Positions 27,099 through 34,400 of a DNA stretch of 64,000 bases are shown piece after piece. The stretch comes from Clostridia bacterium (lineage in GTDB: Bacteria; Bacillota_A; Clostridia; Oscillospirales; CAG-272). How positions within the stretch are numbered: position 1 is the stretch's first letter; the number at the start of each line of letters is the position of its first letter. The DNA lies in the NCBI GenBank assembly GCA_017452945.1, contig JAFTLD010000015.1:15191-79190 (forward strand), written 5' to 3'. Under the pieces are notes generated by a model. The model searched no databases and had not been told where the DNA came from. It was given only the letters and a program-made list of their open reading frames with translations. The position numbers were made by a program, and so were the translations under genes.

Positions 27099-27800
27099 TC
27101 AGATCGGATGATTTATCTTGATATCCAATCTGTCAGCCAATTCATTCAAATAGTTCAGATGCGCTCGCAAATAACCGTATGATCGCCAGCCCTCATGTCC
27201 TTTGTATTCCTGTGCTTTGCTTTCGTAATATTCATTAAAGGTGCTTTCCGCTTTCTCAAGATCTCCCAACCGTCCCCAGATCATGGCTTCTTCCAACAGT
27301 ATCAAGCGATTGTTAAAGGCATCCAAACGAGGGTAGCTTCTACGGTTTTCAAGAACCGCAGCACGGCTGTTCAGTGCGTTGAATGCAGGGATGATGTATG
27401 CTCTGATCTGACGAAGGATATCGCTTGTGATTTCCTGAACCGAATCGTGGAGATCGTAATAGTCCTCTTTTTGACCTTCCATCTCTTTCAGACAGCTGCG
27501 TATATTGCACCAAGATTCGGGATAATATTTTTTCACATTCTCCTCGGGTTCGAAGCTTCTCAGCTCGCATTCCGGAACACGAATCCCAATATGCACCCAC
27601 AAAACGTCATAAACGCTCTTTGACGGACATCCGATTTGAAAATTGATAACCTGAGAAATATCTCCGTCCACAAATCGGTGAAGAGTGCATCCGTGTTTTT
27701 TGAAGCCCAACGGCTTTACCTCTGCGTATACCGCTTTTTCAATCTCGTCAACGATGGATTTGGTATCAAGCTGCTTGTCCTTTTCAAAATACATGCACAT
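27099..27800 (-). CDS. DUF4304-like protein
   Basis: 233 residues, soluble. The N-terminal part (IVDEIEKAVYAEVKPLGFKKHG ... LHRFVDGDISQVINFQ) has the pattern of DUF4304 proteins; the C-terminal ~80 residues are helical (LEEAMIWGRLGDLEKAESTFNEYY), TPR-like. DUF4304 genes are often found in small strings of orphan genes and beside polymorphic toxins; the role is not established. GAGGGAGAG precedes ATG codons at 27800 and 27794; the first is used here but the second is equally possible. Low GC relative to the 10-26 kb genes. Last gene of the cluster, 40 bases after the preceding one. Confidence 0.65.
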   Translation of the reverse strand: MCMYFEKDKQLDTKSIVDEIEKAVYAEVKPLGFKKHGCTLHRFVDGDISQVINFQIGCPSKSVYDVLWVHIGIRVPECELRSFEPEENVKKYYPESWCNIRSCLKEMEGQKEDYYDLHDSVQEITSDILRQIRAYIIPAFNALNSRAAVLENRRSYPRLDAFNNRLILLEEAMIWGRLGDLEKAESTFNEYYESKAQEYKGHEGWRSYGYLRAHLNYLNELADRLDIKINHPI

Positions 27801-27840
27801 CTCTCCCTCTGTGTGTTCATCGGAATAAAACGATACGGGT

Positions 27841-28398
27841 TCAGCTTTCGATCAGCTCCCAATCAAAATAAATATAGTTTGCTTTTTCATCCATATCCCA
27901 TGGATACGTAGAAAGATTCAACAGATATGCGGCCGGCGGCTTGGTGACGTATTGCTTGAACTCCTTCGCCACGTCCCAGAATTCGTCCATCGTATAAGAG
28001 GCAGGAAGCTTTTGAAGTACGGCTTTGAAATCGGCCTCTTTTTCTTTTGGTAAACCAAACCAGCAGTTGCTTACCATTGGCTGCAGCTTTAGCTCCGCTT
28101 TGTCAAATTTTTGCTTATACGCAGGATTTTCGGCAAAATATTTTTCGATTGCAATACGAACATCGTCGGAAACAGGCTTGATCCATGAGGAATCCTCATA
28201 AGAAAAATAAATTCTCGGCTTCATTTTATCGGTAAAGCATTTTTTCAAAATAGCCCAATGCCCAATCATTTGCCCTTTTTTCAGGCAGACATTCTCGCCA
28301 ACATAGTCCTCGTCGGCAAATTTGGGTTTGATATCGACAAGCTGCCAATATCCGGATCCGTATCCCGTCACGTAATCTCCGATTTTTATTTGGTTCAT
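27841..28398 (-). CDS. Hypothetical protein in AT-rich cluster
   Basis: 185 residues from the ATG at 28398 (MNQIKIGDYVTGYG), behind AAGGCGGTG, the same variant SD as the gene at 29598; the in-frame ATG at 28434 lies within the spacer and has no SD. Soluble, mixed alpha/beta; IKIGDYVTGYGSGYWQLVDIKPKF suggests an N-terminal SH3-like beta-barrel. The C-terminal segment is aromatic rich (YPWDMDEKANYIYFDWELIES). Not recognised. Size and setting fit an immunity protein, without proof. Confidence 0.55.
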   Translation of the reverse strand: MNQIKIGDYVTGYGSGYWQLVDIKPKFADEDYVGENVCLKKGQMIGHWAILKKCFTDKMKPRIYFSYEDSSWIKPVSDDVRIAIEKYFAENPAYKQKFDKAELKLQPMVSNCWFGLPKEKEADFKAVLQKLPASYTMDEFWDVAKEFKQYVTKPPAAYLLNLSTYPWDMDEKANYIYFDWELIES

Positions 28399-28430
28399 AA
28401 AAGCACCGCCTTTTTTATGATTTGTAAAAC

Positions 28431-28886
28431 TCAAAACAAGGATTTGTGATCGTTCATGTATTCTCGGATGTTTTCCAATCCGTCGTCAAATGCCAGAAAC
28501 GTTTGATCTTGTTTTTTGATTTCGGCAACGTAATAGAACTCCGTATCCATATAGATCCAAGTGGAGCATTTCACGGTAATGCTGTCGCCCTTGCGTATTT
28601 CCTCTTTTGCAAAGACTTGGCCAAGAGCTTGGCAGTTATCGCCCACCAACTCCAATCTGATCTCTTCACTATTCGCTTCGGAAGCATCAAAAACCGATTT
28701 ATCCTCAACCGAAACGTACAGATAAATGCGGTCATCCTCTTGTTTATATGAGCAAAAGGTTGCGTTGATGGCGACATAATGATCCCGGTTACCGAGATGC
28801 TCACGCATCATTCCGTTATATCCGCTGCACGCGGTCATGCCGGGCAGCAGGATCATTGTAAGCAAAAGCAATAACAGTCTTTTCAT
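28431..28886 (-). CDS. Small lipoprotein of unknown function
   Basis: 151 residues from the ATG at 28886, about 10 bases after GGAGAG; a TTG three codons earlier is too close to the SD. Lys-Arg start, hydrophobic stretch and lipobox GMTAC with Cys ~20 make it a lipoprotein attached to the outer face of the membrane. The mature part (~130 residues) is predicted beta-rich (FCSYKQEDDRIYLYVSVEDKS, ITVKCSTWIYMDTEFYYVAEI). No family recognised. Between two soluble hypothetical genes in the AT-rich cluster. Confidence 0.65.
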   Translation of the reverse strand: MKRLLLLLLTMILLPGMTACSGYNGMMREHLGNRDHYVAINATFCSYKQEDDRIYLYVSVEDKSVFDASEANSEEIRLELVGDNCQALGQVFAKEEIRKGDSITVKCSTWIYMDTEFYYVAEIKKQDQTFLAFDDGLENIREYMNDHKSLF

Positions 28887-28953
28887 TTGTACCAATCTCT
28901 CCTTTGCGGTGTTGATTGAATTGCGAACAAAAGGCGTCCAACAAGATCAGTAT

Positions 28954-29598
28954 TTAATCATTGAACCGTTTAGCCATTTCTTCCACGTCATATTCGAGAA
29001 AATACGGTTTCAATCTGCCATAAAATTCTCGCATCTTTTCCTTTGTCGCAAAAACAATATCACAACCTCTATCATCATAGATGCTTAAAATACATTCGTT
29101 TTCAAAGGACACAAAATGTACAGTCCTTGATCCCCACGAGAAATTTTCTATTGCTCTTTTTTTGTAAGGATACTTGGCATCTGTATAGCAAATAATGCGA
29201 TTCTTTTTAACATTGTTTTCTTTTTCATCTTGGTCAAGCGGAATGTTAAAGATGACGGTGTTATCATATTCGTTTATATGCTGTGCAAGGAATCTTATGT
29301 TCTTTTTGAAATAACCGATGGTATGATTGATATTGATTCCATTCCACGAAGAAAGGTCTTCGACGTAATGATCAAAAAATATGGCATCGGGCGAATTTTG
29401 AAAAAGAATATCAAATATTTCAAATGCTCGTTTCTTGGCGTTTTTCAAATATACACGCTTAGAATCGCCTATTCCCAATTCACATCTGAGTGCAAAAGGG
29501 TGATTATAAAACCAAGGTTGTTTATACGAAAACGATGCGTCGGTAATCAATCTTTCGATTTCGCTGTTTGACTTGTTCTTTGCATTCATTAAATCCAT
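28954..29598 (-). CDS. DUF3885-like hypothetical protein
   Basis: 214 residues. The region PWFYNHPFALRCELGIGD ... YLKNAKKRAFEIFDILFQNSPDAIFF resembles DUF3885 (tyrosine/phenylalanine-rich start, RxELG, then a Rax-IF-x-x-x-F helix). Soluble, no signal peptide. SD AAAGGCGGTG before the ATG at 29598 and a TTGATT-17-TATAAT promoter upstream make it the first gene of a unit 29598-27099. The -35 box of that promoter is the edge of a hairpin array (29645-29775). Low GC compared with flanking housekeeping genes. Function unknown. Confidence 0.6.
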   Translation of the reverse strand: MDLMNAKNKSNSEIERLITDASFSYKQPWFYNHPFALRCELGIGDSKRVYLKNAKKRAFEIFDILFQNSPDAIFFDHYVEDLSSWNGININHTIGYFKKNIRFLAQHINEYDNTVIFNIPLDQDEKENNVKKNRIICYTDAKYPYKKRAIENFSWGSRTVHFVSFENECILSIYDDRGCDIVFATKEKMREFYGRLKPYFLEYDVEEMAKRFND

Positions 29599-29621
29599 TA
29601 AATCACCGCCTTTCTGCCGTT

Positions 29622-29650
29622 ATTATATCACACTTTTATTAACAAATCAA
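29622..29650 (-). promoter_or_regulatory. Promoter of the AT-rich cluster, -35 inside array edge
   Basis: On the minus strand TTGATT (29645-29650), 17-base spacer, TATAAT (29622-29627). The -35 is the end of the terminal array hairpin CAAGGC..GCCTTG. Confidence 0.75.
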
Positions 29651-29775
29651 GGCGCAAGCCTTGTATATCATCCGCAGCTTGCCTGCGGTATGGAATCATC
29701 TCGAAGGGATGTATGTCCTCAGCCCGCAGCTTTCGATGAAACTTTAATGGATTGTAGCCGCCATGGGCGGCTACA
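29645..29775 (-). repeat. Hairpin array A1 (partly decayed copy)
   Basis: Read on the minus strand: hairpin TGTAGCCGCC-CAT-GGCGGCTACA, decayed middle, ATCC..GAT hairpin, CCGCAGGCAAGCTGCGG, linker ATGATATA, terminal hairpin CAAGGCTTGCGCCTTG, then the promoter. The last ~50 bases match arrays A2 and A3; the left linkers are lost. Confidence 0.7.
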
Positions 29776-29781
29776 GAATGA

Positions 29782-30354
29782 TTAAATTTCTATAATGAAT
29801 TTCTCATAGGCGTTTACGTACTTTGTTTTATTACTTTCAATCGTCCTCGGCGTTCTTCCGTAATTCAGGTGATTATGTCCGTAAACAAAATACGCAGGCT
29901 GTGTTTTTTCAACAAAATCCCTGATAGATTGATATCCCTGATGAGTTGTGTCTTGTCCGTCTCCTATTCCAAAAGCAGGATAATGAGAAATAATAATATC
30001 GACACTTGTATTGCGCTTGTTCCTTTGATATAGCCTCTTTAGTTTTTTGCACATTTCTGCTTCGGATAGAATATGTCCATTTCTGTGTTGACATCCTATG
30101 CCTATAATTCTGATACCTGACACCTCTACGCTTTTCCACTCAATAAACTCTTTATCAAACAGGCCGGTTTTATAAGTATCATGATTTCCTTTTACATAAA
30201 ACAAAGGCTTTTTTAGCTTTGTTCTAATAGTTTCTAAATAACTATATGGCAAATCACCCACTGATAAAATAAGGTCAATATTTCCAAGGCCGTTTTCAGC
30301 AAAATATTCCGTAAGGAATTTGCTTTCCTCATCAGCTATGACTAACACCTTCAT
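29782..30354 (-). CDS. Calcineurin-like metallophosphoesterase
   Basis: 190 residues. Metal-binding motifs in order: VIADEE at the start (D for the usual DxH, partly degenerate), SVGDLP (~33), GNHD (~56), IISHYPAFG (~122) and GHNHLNYG (~160). The first motif lacks the His of the canonical D-x-H, as in some YfcE-like or archaeal-type members. Expected to be a cytosolic phosphodiesterase or phosphatase with two metal ions; substrate unknown. SD GAGGTGATGAA before the ATG and its own promoter at 30400-30428 whose -35 is the edge of array A2. Confidence 0.88.
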   Translation of the reverse strand: MKVLVIADEESKFLTEYFAENGLGNIDLILSVGDLPYSYLETIRTKLKKPLFYVKGNHDTYKTGLFDKEFIEWKSVEVSGIRIIGIGCQHRNGHILSEAEMCKKLKRLYQRNKRNTSVDIIISHYPAFGIGDGQDTTHQGYQSIRDFVEKTQPAYFVYGHNHLNYGRTPRTIESNKTKYVNAYEKFIIEI

Positions 30355-30399
30355 TTCATCACCTCGTTTTTGACAATATTCGGTATCTTTGCGTGATTG

Positions 30400-30428
30400 A
30401 TTATATCATACATTCGCAAATAAATCAA
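30400..30428 (-). promoter_or_regulatory. Promoter of the metallophosphoesterase, -35 inside array edge
   Basis: On the minus strand TTGATT (30423-30428), 17-base spacer, TATAAT (30400-30405). Same geometry relative to the array as at 29622 and 35015. Confidence 0.8.
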
Positions 30429-30584
30429 TGCGCAAGCCTTGTATATCATCCGCAGCTTGTTGCGGCATATCATCAAGCCGCAGAGGATGCGGAATGCACG
30501 CTGCGCGTGATGATATCTAGCCCGAAGGGCTGATGATATGCACCGCACGTTGTGCGGTGATGATATGCCAATCCTGCGAATTGG
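30423..30584 (-). repeat. Hairpin array A2
   Basis: Minus-strand order: CCAATTCGCAGGATTGG, linker CATATCATC, ACCGCACAACGTGCGGT, CATATCATC, AGCCCTTCGGGCT, ATATCATC, ACGCGCAGCGTG, a central CATCCTCTGCGGCTT, then the inverse linker GATGATATG, CCGCAACAAGCTGCGG, ATGATATA, CAAGGCTTGCGCATTG, TTGATT. Same order and linkers as A3 with different stem sequences. The linker is ATATCATC in the left half and GATGATAT in the right half, so the halves can also pair with each other. Confidence 0.85.
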
Positions 30585-30586
30585 AT

Positions 30587-30614
30587 AAAAAACGATGCGT
30601 TTGCATCGTTTTTT
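30587..30614. terminator. Bidirectional terminator upstream of array A2
   Basis: AAAAAACGATGC, loop GTTT, GCATCGTTTTTT: perfect 12-bp stem, directly abutting the outer edge of array A2. It could insulate the array from the tRNA operon. Confidence 0.8.
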
Positions 30615-30733
30615 GGCGGATTCGTGACCACTTCTTCGCAGAGCGGTATCCGCTCTGCGAAGGACAAAGGTCGAATGAGGCATAACCGAGGCTCGTGGTC
30701 ATCCGCGACCTTTGCATCGGTGGGCTCAGGTCG
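30615..30733. repeat. Imperfect palindromic stretch between terminator and tRNA palindrome
   Basis: Contains the perfect inverted repeat CTTCGCAGAGCGG-TAT-CCGCTCTGCGAAG (about 30630-30660), flanked by GTGACCACTT and CGTGGTCATC, which are also inversely related. No coding potential; looks like a small non-autonomous repeat. Confidence 0.5.
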
Positions 30734-30799
30734 CCATCCCCCACCAACACCAAAAGCCCGATGCATGCGCATCGGGCTTTTGGTGTTGGTGGGGGATGG
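30734..30799. repeat. 31-bp perfect palindrome including an inverted copy of the tRNA-Tyr 3' end
   Basis: Arms 30734-30764 and 30769-30799 are perfect reverse complements around loop ATGC. The inner part (AAAAGCCCGATGC / GCATCGGGCTTTT) serves as the tRNA operon terminator on the minus strand. The outer part of the right arm is the last 13 bases of tRNA-Tyr, so the left arm is an antisense copy of that tRNA end. Confidence 0.9.
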
Positions 30800-30871
30800 T
30801 GGATTCGGACCACCGAAGTCAGTGACAACAGATTTACAGTCTGCCCCCTTTGGCCGCTCGGGAAATCCCCC
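30787..30871 (-). tRNA. tRNA-Tyr (GTA), CCA encoded
   Basis: 85 bases including CCA. Acceptor GGGGGAT/ATCCCCC, anticodon stem-loop CAGACTGTAAATCTG (anticodon GTA), long variable arm as expected for a class II tRNA, T-loop GGTCCGAATCC. Five bases after tRNA-Thr in the same transcript. Confidence 0.95.
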
Positions 30872-30876
30872 ATATA

Positions 30877-30951
30877 TGGAGCTGGTGAACGGAGTCGAAC
30901 CATCAACCTGCTGATTACAAATCAGCTGCTCTGCCATTGAGCCACACCAGC
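30877..30951 (-). tRNA. tRNA-Thr (TGT), CCA encoded
   Basis: 75 bases. Acceptor GCTGGTG/CACCAGC, discriminator T, CCA; anticodon stem-loop CTGATTTGTAATCAG with anticodon TGT; T-arm GGTTCGACTCC. First gene of the tRNA-Thr-Tyr operon. Confidence 0.95.
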
Positions 30952-30991
30952 ACATTCTCACGAACAGAGTCTCGTGAACGGAACATGCAGT

Positions 30992-31020
30992 ATTATAGCA
31001 GATACTTTCTCGTTTGTCAA
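30992..31020 (-). promoter_or_regulatory. Consensus promoter of the tRNA-Thr-Tyr operon
   Basis: On the minus strand TTGACA (31015-31020), 17-base spacer, TATAAT (30992-30997), about 40 bases before the tRNA-Thr 5' end. Confidence 0.9.
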
Positions 31021-31054
31021 GTGCTTTTTGAAAAAAATTTTGACAAATTATTTT

Positions 31055-31585
31055 TTATTGTTTTTGCTTCAAAATTTCACAAAGCGTGCGGTCGTACGTC
31101 AGCACGACAACGTTCCCGTCCGCGTCATAAACGGCAAGCACCTTCCCGGGGACCATGTCGGCACAATAAATAAAGACTTCTCCGCCATCCTGTGTTGCCT
31201 CGATTTTGGGATAACCGTTCTTTTTTGTCGCACGCATAGGTCTGGCATCCACCTGCACGATATCGCGCAAGGCAAGGCGACAGACCACGCGCTGCTTGCG
31301 GCCGCCTACTGTTTCGATCACTTCAAGATCATAGATCTCCTCTCCGTTTGCATCAAAAATGCCACCGGGCTGCACGGTGTACGTATACTGTCTGGCTATA
31401 TATTTGGAATACAGATAAATGCCCGCGGTCAGAATCAGCACGCTGATCAACTGTGCTGCGATTGTGACGAAGGGCAGGCTTTCCTGCCCGATCGATACGG
31501 CAAAAAGCCCAATGCCGCATGCAAAGCACGCACCAACGGCAGCGGCTGTCAGCTTTGATTGTTTTTTTGGGGTAACAGAATACAT
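31055..31585 (-). CDS. Small membrane protein of unknown function
   Basis: 176 residues. Two N-terminal membrane helices (~12-32 and ~40-62) and a C-terminal soluble beta-rich domain (YTYTVQPGGIFDANG, RKQRVVCRLALRDIVQVDARP, AVYDADGNVVVLTYD) that resembles bacterial PH-like modules. Not recognised as a named family. Stop-to-start distance from cca is zero (31586/31585), with AGGAGAAATAA as SD inside the end of cca, so the two are co-translated. The last three residues are Q-rich; no motif. Confidence 0.75.
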   Translation of the reverse strand: MYSVTPKKQSKLTAAAVGACFACGIGLFAVSIGQESLPFVTIAAQLISVLILTAGIYLYSKYIARQYTYTVQPGGIFDANGEEIYDLEVIETVGGRKQRVVCRLALRDIVQVDARPMRATKKNGYPKIEATQDGGEVFIYCADMVPGKVLAVYDADGNVVVLTYDRTLCEILKQKQ

Positions 31586-32803
31586 TTATTTCTCCTGATA
31601 TAGCTGCGCGGCAAGTGCCAGCAGCGTGTCTTTTTGGTTGATTTCGGGAGTCTTCATAACCTCGGCCAAAAGCGCGTTCAGAATAGTCCCCATCTCGCGC
31701 CCTTTGGGAATGCCGATCGCTGCAAGATCAGCACCGTTCACAGCAAGATCGGAAACCCTGACGCAGACGCCCAGATCGAATTGCTCTCTGACCGTTTGTG
31801 CAAGCGCAGCCGTATCCTCACCGCGATACGTGCGCAAGGCAAGCGCGGGGATAATCAGGTTGCCATACTCAGCAATCAAGGTTCTGGCAAACAAAGGGGT
31901 ATTTTCAAGCGTCCGTCCGCGCAGCGAAAGCACGTGGCTTACGTATTTGCTGTCCGTTCCCGAAAATTTGAGATCCGAAAGCGTACTGCGTACCGCGGCA
32001 TCGGACTCGTTGTAAAGCAGATAGGCAAGGCGCAAAAGCGGATCTGCTGCCGGCAGAGCGTTTACACCCTTGGCAGAGGCTGCCACGTCAGCATGCGGGA
32101 ATACGTATTTTAACAGCCCCCACTTTTTCATGATCTTAACAGCCTCTTCGGGGTCGGGGTTTTGCAAAATGCCCATCAGCTCCTCGCGCACGCGCTCACG
32201 CGAAATGTTTTTGAGTAATCCCGCGCGTGCATACATGGCGTTACAGGTCTTGCGTTCAATGCCAAAGCCCAGGCGCACGGCAAAGCGCACACCGCGCAAA
32301 ATGCGCAAAGCGTCCTCACCGAAGCGGTTCATGGGATTTCCCACGCAACAGATGACCCCAAGCTCAAGGTCTGCGCATCCGTGAAAGGGGTCAATGAGCT
32401 CCCAACCGCCTGCAACCGGGGTGGCGGCCATGGCGTTGATTGTAAAATCACGACGCGCAAGGTCCTCTTGCAAGCTGGGGGTGAATTTTACGCTTTCGGG
32501 ATGACGGGAATCCTTGTAATCTCCGTCCACGCGGAAGGTGGTGCATTCAACCGTCACGCCATCCGATAGCACCGAAATGGTGCCGTGCTTGATGCCGGTG
32601 CGAAAGGTCTTCAGGCCTGCGGCAAGGGCTGCCTGTTCGGTCTGCTCGGGAAGTGCCGAGGTTGTCACGTCCCAATCCTTGGGCGCGCTGCCAAGCATGC
32701 AGTCGCGTACGCAGCCGCCAACAATATATGCTTGATGACCCGCCTTGTGCAAAGCCTCCAGCACAGCATGCACGTAAGCAGGGCAGGGAATTTGAATGAT
32801 CAC
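31586..32803 (-). CDS. cca: CCA tRNA nucleotidyltransferase (class II)
   Basis: 405 residues, GTG start at 32803 (SD GAGGTG). Head domain with the nucleotidyltransferase motifs GGCVRD (~26) and DWDVTT (~41), whose two acidic residues bind metal; RRDFTINAMA and the RFGEDALRILRGVRFAVRLGF neck motifs; template-like motif EDxxR. It adds or repairs the 3'-CCA of tRNAs. No HD domain fused. Both local tRNA operons encode CCA, so the enzyme is probably used for repair. Probably co-transcribed with the hydrolase gene upstream (39-base gap) and with the membrane protein downstream. Confidence 0.95.
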   Translation of the reverse strand: MIIQIPCPAYVHAVLEALHKAGHQAYIVGGCVRDCMLGSAPKDWDVTTSALPEQTEQAALAAGLKTFRTGIKHGTISVLSDGVTVECTTFRVDGDYKDSRHPESVKFTPSLQEDLARRDFTINAMAATPVAGGWELIDPFHGCADLELGVICCVGNPMNRFGEDALRILRGVRFAVRLGFGIERKTCNAMYARAGLLKNISRERVREELMGILQNPDPEEAVKIMKKWGLLKYVFPHADVAASAKGVNALPAADPLLRLAYLLYNESDAAVRSTLSDLKFSGTDSKYVSHVLSLRGRTLENTPLFARTLIAEYGNLIIPALALRTYRGEDTAALAQTVREQFDLGVCVRVSDLAVNGADLAAIGIPKGREMGTILNALLAEVMKTPEINQKDTLLALAAQLYQEK

Positions 32804-32842
32804 GACGACACCTCGCTTTGTGTTGATTATGGTTTATTTCAA

Positions 32843-33727
32843 TCAGGAAAGATGCTTTGCAACAAACGACCTGATTACACCTTGGAACGTTTCCGTCTGC
32901 TTATACATACCGTTTCCGTGGCTGCAGCCGGGCAGAATGACGATTTCGGTAGGCTGTGGGTTGCGCTTTTGCAGCTCGGCAAAATCTTGCTCTCGGTTTT
33001 CGTTGCTGCCGGCGGCAAGGAGCAGGGGATATTTGCAGTTCTGGATCGGCTCCATAGCCTCGAAATCCCGTGCATCCACACCGAACGTTTTCTTGTAAAG
33101 CGCGATCGCGTGTGCGGCAATCGGATCGGCGTCCTTCTTGAATACCTCGTGCGCAATATTGCCAAAGAAACCCGCGATGCTTATGCTCGGAGCATCTGCA
33201 ATCAGACAACGTACACCGGGGCATTCCTTGTCACACAGGTCAAGCACAATGCCGCCGCCCATGCTCAAGCCATGCAGGATGATTTGTCCGTCGGGCGTCA
33301 TTTGGTTGACAAGACCGATCCAATCCATGACGTCAAGATGTTCAAGGCCGCCAAACGTAATGTATTTTCCCTCGCTCGGTCCATGCGCGCGCTGATAAGG
33401 GATCAACACGTTGTATCCCAGCGAATGATAAAACAGTCCGGGGAACGCCCACTCGCGCTCTGCGTGGCTGGTGTATCCATGGACACAGATGACTGTGATC
33501 CTGCTGTTCTTGCAAGGGTAGTAAACACCTTGCAATATCAAGCCGTCGCGGCTTTTTAGCTGCAGCGTTTGATGCTCCAACTCGCGGATGGTGCGCAGGG
33601 AATCGTGCACGGTTGAGATGGTGTCATACCACGAATCACTCGGATCGACCATGGCGTAAGCCTTATCAATATCGGGGCGACCGAGCAGCTTTTCAAAAAG
33701 GATCTTCGCCTTGATTTTTTCGAACAT
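32843..33727 (-). CDS. Alpha/beta-hydrolase family protein
   Basis: 294 residues without signal peptide. VICVHGYTSHAEREW carries the oxyanion-hole HG; nucleophile elbow GLSMGGG (Ser ~145); acid in the PLLLAAGSNENREQD region; catalytic His in LPGCSHGNGMY (~270). N-terminal ~70 residues are an added cap (WYDTISTVHDSLRTIRELEHQ). Similar proteins in Clostridia are annotated as cytosolic serine esterases/lysophospholipase-like; substrate unknown. First gene of hydrolase-cca-membrane protein unit. Confidence 0.88.
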   Translation of the reverse strand: MFEKIKAKILFEKLLGRPDIDKAYAMVDPSDSWYDTISTVHDSLRTIRELEHQTLQLKSRDGLILQGVYYPCKNSRITVICVHGYTSHAEREWAFPGLFYHSLGYNVLIPYQRAHGPSEGKYITFGGLEHLDVMDWIGLVNQMTPDGQIILHGLSMGGGIVLDLCDKECPGVRCLIADAPSISIAGFFGNIAHEVFKKDADPIAAHAIALYKKTFGVDARDFEAMEPIQNCKYPLLLAAGSNENREQDFAELQKRNPQPTEIVILPGCSHGNGMYKQTETFQGVIRSFVAKHLS

Positions 33728-33816
33728 ATCGTCACCTGCTTTTCGGAGAGTATGGTTTATTATAACACAGACAGGGGGAGTTGTAAAGCAGCGAAAGACT
33801 TTTTTTGAAAATCCTA

Positions 33817-33845
33817 TTTACAAACGCAAAAAAGTATGCTATACT
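33817..33845 (+). promoter_or_regulatory. Promoter of tRNA-Ala
   Basis: TTTACA (33817-33822), 17-base spacer, TATACT (33840-33845), 11 bases before the tRNA 5' end. Confidence 0.8.
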
Positions 33846-33856
33846 GAATGGGTCAA

Positions 33857-33932
33857 GGGGCATTAGCGCAGTTGGGAGCGCACAACACTGGCAGTGTTGG
33901 GGTCAGGGGTTCGAATCCCCTATGCTCCACCA
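33857..33932 (+). tRNA. tRNA-Ala (GGC), CCA encoded
   Basis: 76 bases. Acceptor GGGGCAT/ATGCTCC, anticodon stem-loop CAACACTGGCAGTGTTG (anticodon GGC), T-arm AGGGGTTCGAATCCCCT, CCA present. Confidence 0.95.
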
Positions 33933-33973
33933 AAAAGCAACAGGAGAGTCCAACGGACTCTCCTGTTGCTTTT
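33933..33973. terminator. tRNA-Ala terminator
   Basis: AAAAGCAACAGGAGAGTCC, loop AAC, GGACTCTCCTGTTGCTTTT: perfect 19-bp stem with T-run, starting at the base after CCA. Confidence 0.95.
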
Positions 33974-34021
33974 TGCCGGAATTGCACCGATCGAACCCCG
34001 CATAAGCGGTGCCGCGCACCG

Positions 34022-34111
34022 CGACATGCAGATTTGCGCAGGTTGTGTAAGCACTTTCTGTGACCATTGGCGCAAATATGGGTTCAGAATCCCCTATGCT
34101 CCACCAAAAAA
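34022..34111 (+). repeat. 90-base direct repeat with tRNA-Ala 3'-end copy, copy 1
   Basis: Identical to 34196-34285. Ends in TTCAGAATCCCCTATGCTCC ACCA, i.e. the T-arm and acceptor 3' strand of tRNA-Ala with one inserted A in the T-loop sequence. The part before it is unrelated to the tRNA. Confidence 0.9.
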
Positions 34112-34149
34112 GGATGACGGGGTACGTCAGTACCCCGTCATCCTTTTTT
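34106..34149. terminator. Terminator-like perfect hairpin after tRNA 3'-end copy
   Basis: 20-bp stem (AAAAAAGGATGACGGGGTAC / GTACCCCGTCATCCTTTTTT), loop GTCA. It occupies the same place relative to the CCA as the true tRNA-Ala terminator. A diverged copy lies at 35970-36013. Confidence 0.9.
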
Positions 34150-34198
34150 GCCTTGAGTAATACGATGAAGAACCCCGGCATAAGCGGCATAGCCGCGA
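34106..34198 (+). repeat. Island-flanking direct repeat, left copy
   Basis: Hairpin plus TTGCCTTGAGTAATACGATG..., followed by CATAAGCGGC and GCCGCGA. The right copy is at 35970-36061; the 1.8 kb between them carry repeats, array A3 and two AT-rich genes. Confidence 0.8.
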
Positions 34199-34285
34199 CA
34201 TGCAGATTTGCGCAGGTTGTGTAAGCACTTTCTGTGACCATTGGCGCAAATATGGGTTCAGAATCCCCTATGCTCCACCAAAAAA
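34196..34285 (+). repeat. 90-base direct repeat with tRNA-Ala 3'-end copy, copy 2
   Basis: Second copy, 174 bases after the first, again ending in the tRNA-Ala 3' strand, CCACCA and an A-run. Confidence 0.9.
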
Positions 34286-34292
34286 GTCGTAT

Positions 34293-34357
34293 CAATCGGG
34301 CTGATGAATTAGCGGTAAAATAGCAGGGATTTGTTCAAGCACGAACAGATTCCTGCT
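34293..34357 (+). repeat. CAATCGG...AATTAGCGGTAAAA motif plus terminator hairpin, copy 1
   Basis: The motif at 34293-34320 recurs at 63763-63789. It is followed by a 15-bp imperfect hairpin (34322-34357) and TTTTTT. TTAGCGGTAA reappears inverted at 34623-34632. Confidence 0.7.
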
Positions 34358-34400
34358 GTTTTTTGTAGAAGTAAGACGTGAAAGAGCGACCGTACGGTAA

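Noticed and set aside
30473..30961. Open frames over the tRNA-Tyr/Thr genes and the palindrome
   Set aside because: They are translations of tRNA and inverted-repeat sequence, without SD.
33933..34295. Minus-strand frame with repeated ESAYTTCANLHVA peptide
   Set aside because: It is a translation of the 90-base direct repeat and tRNA-Ala 3'-end copies; no SD or sensible protein.
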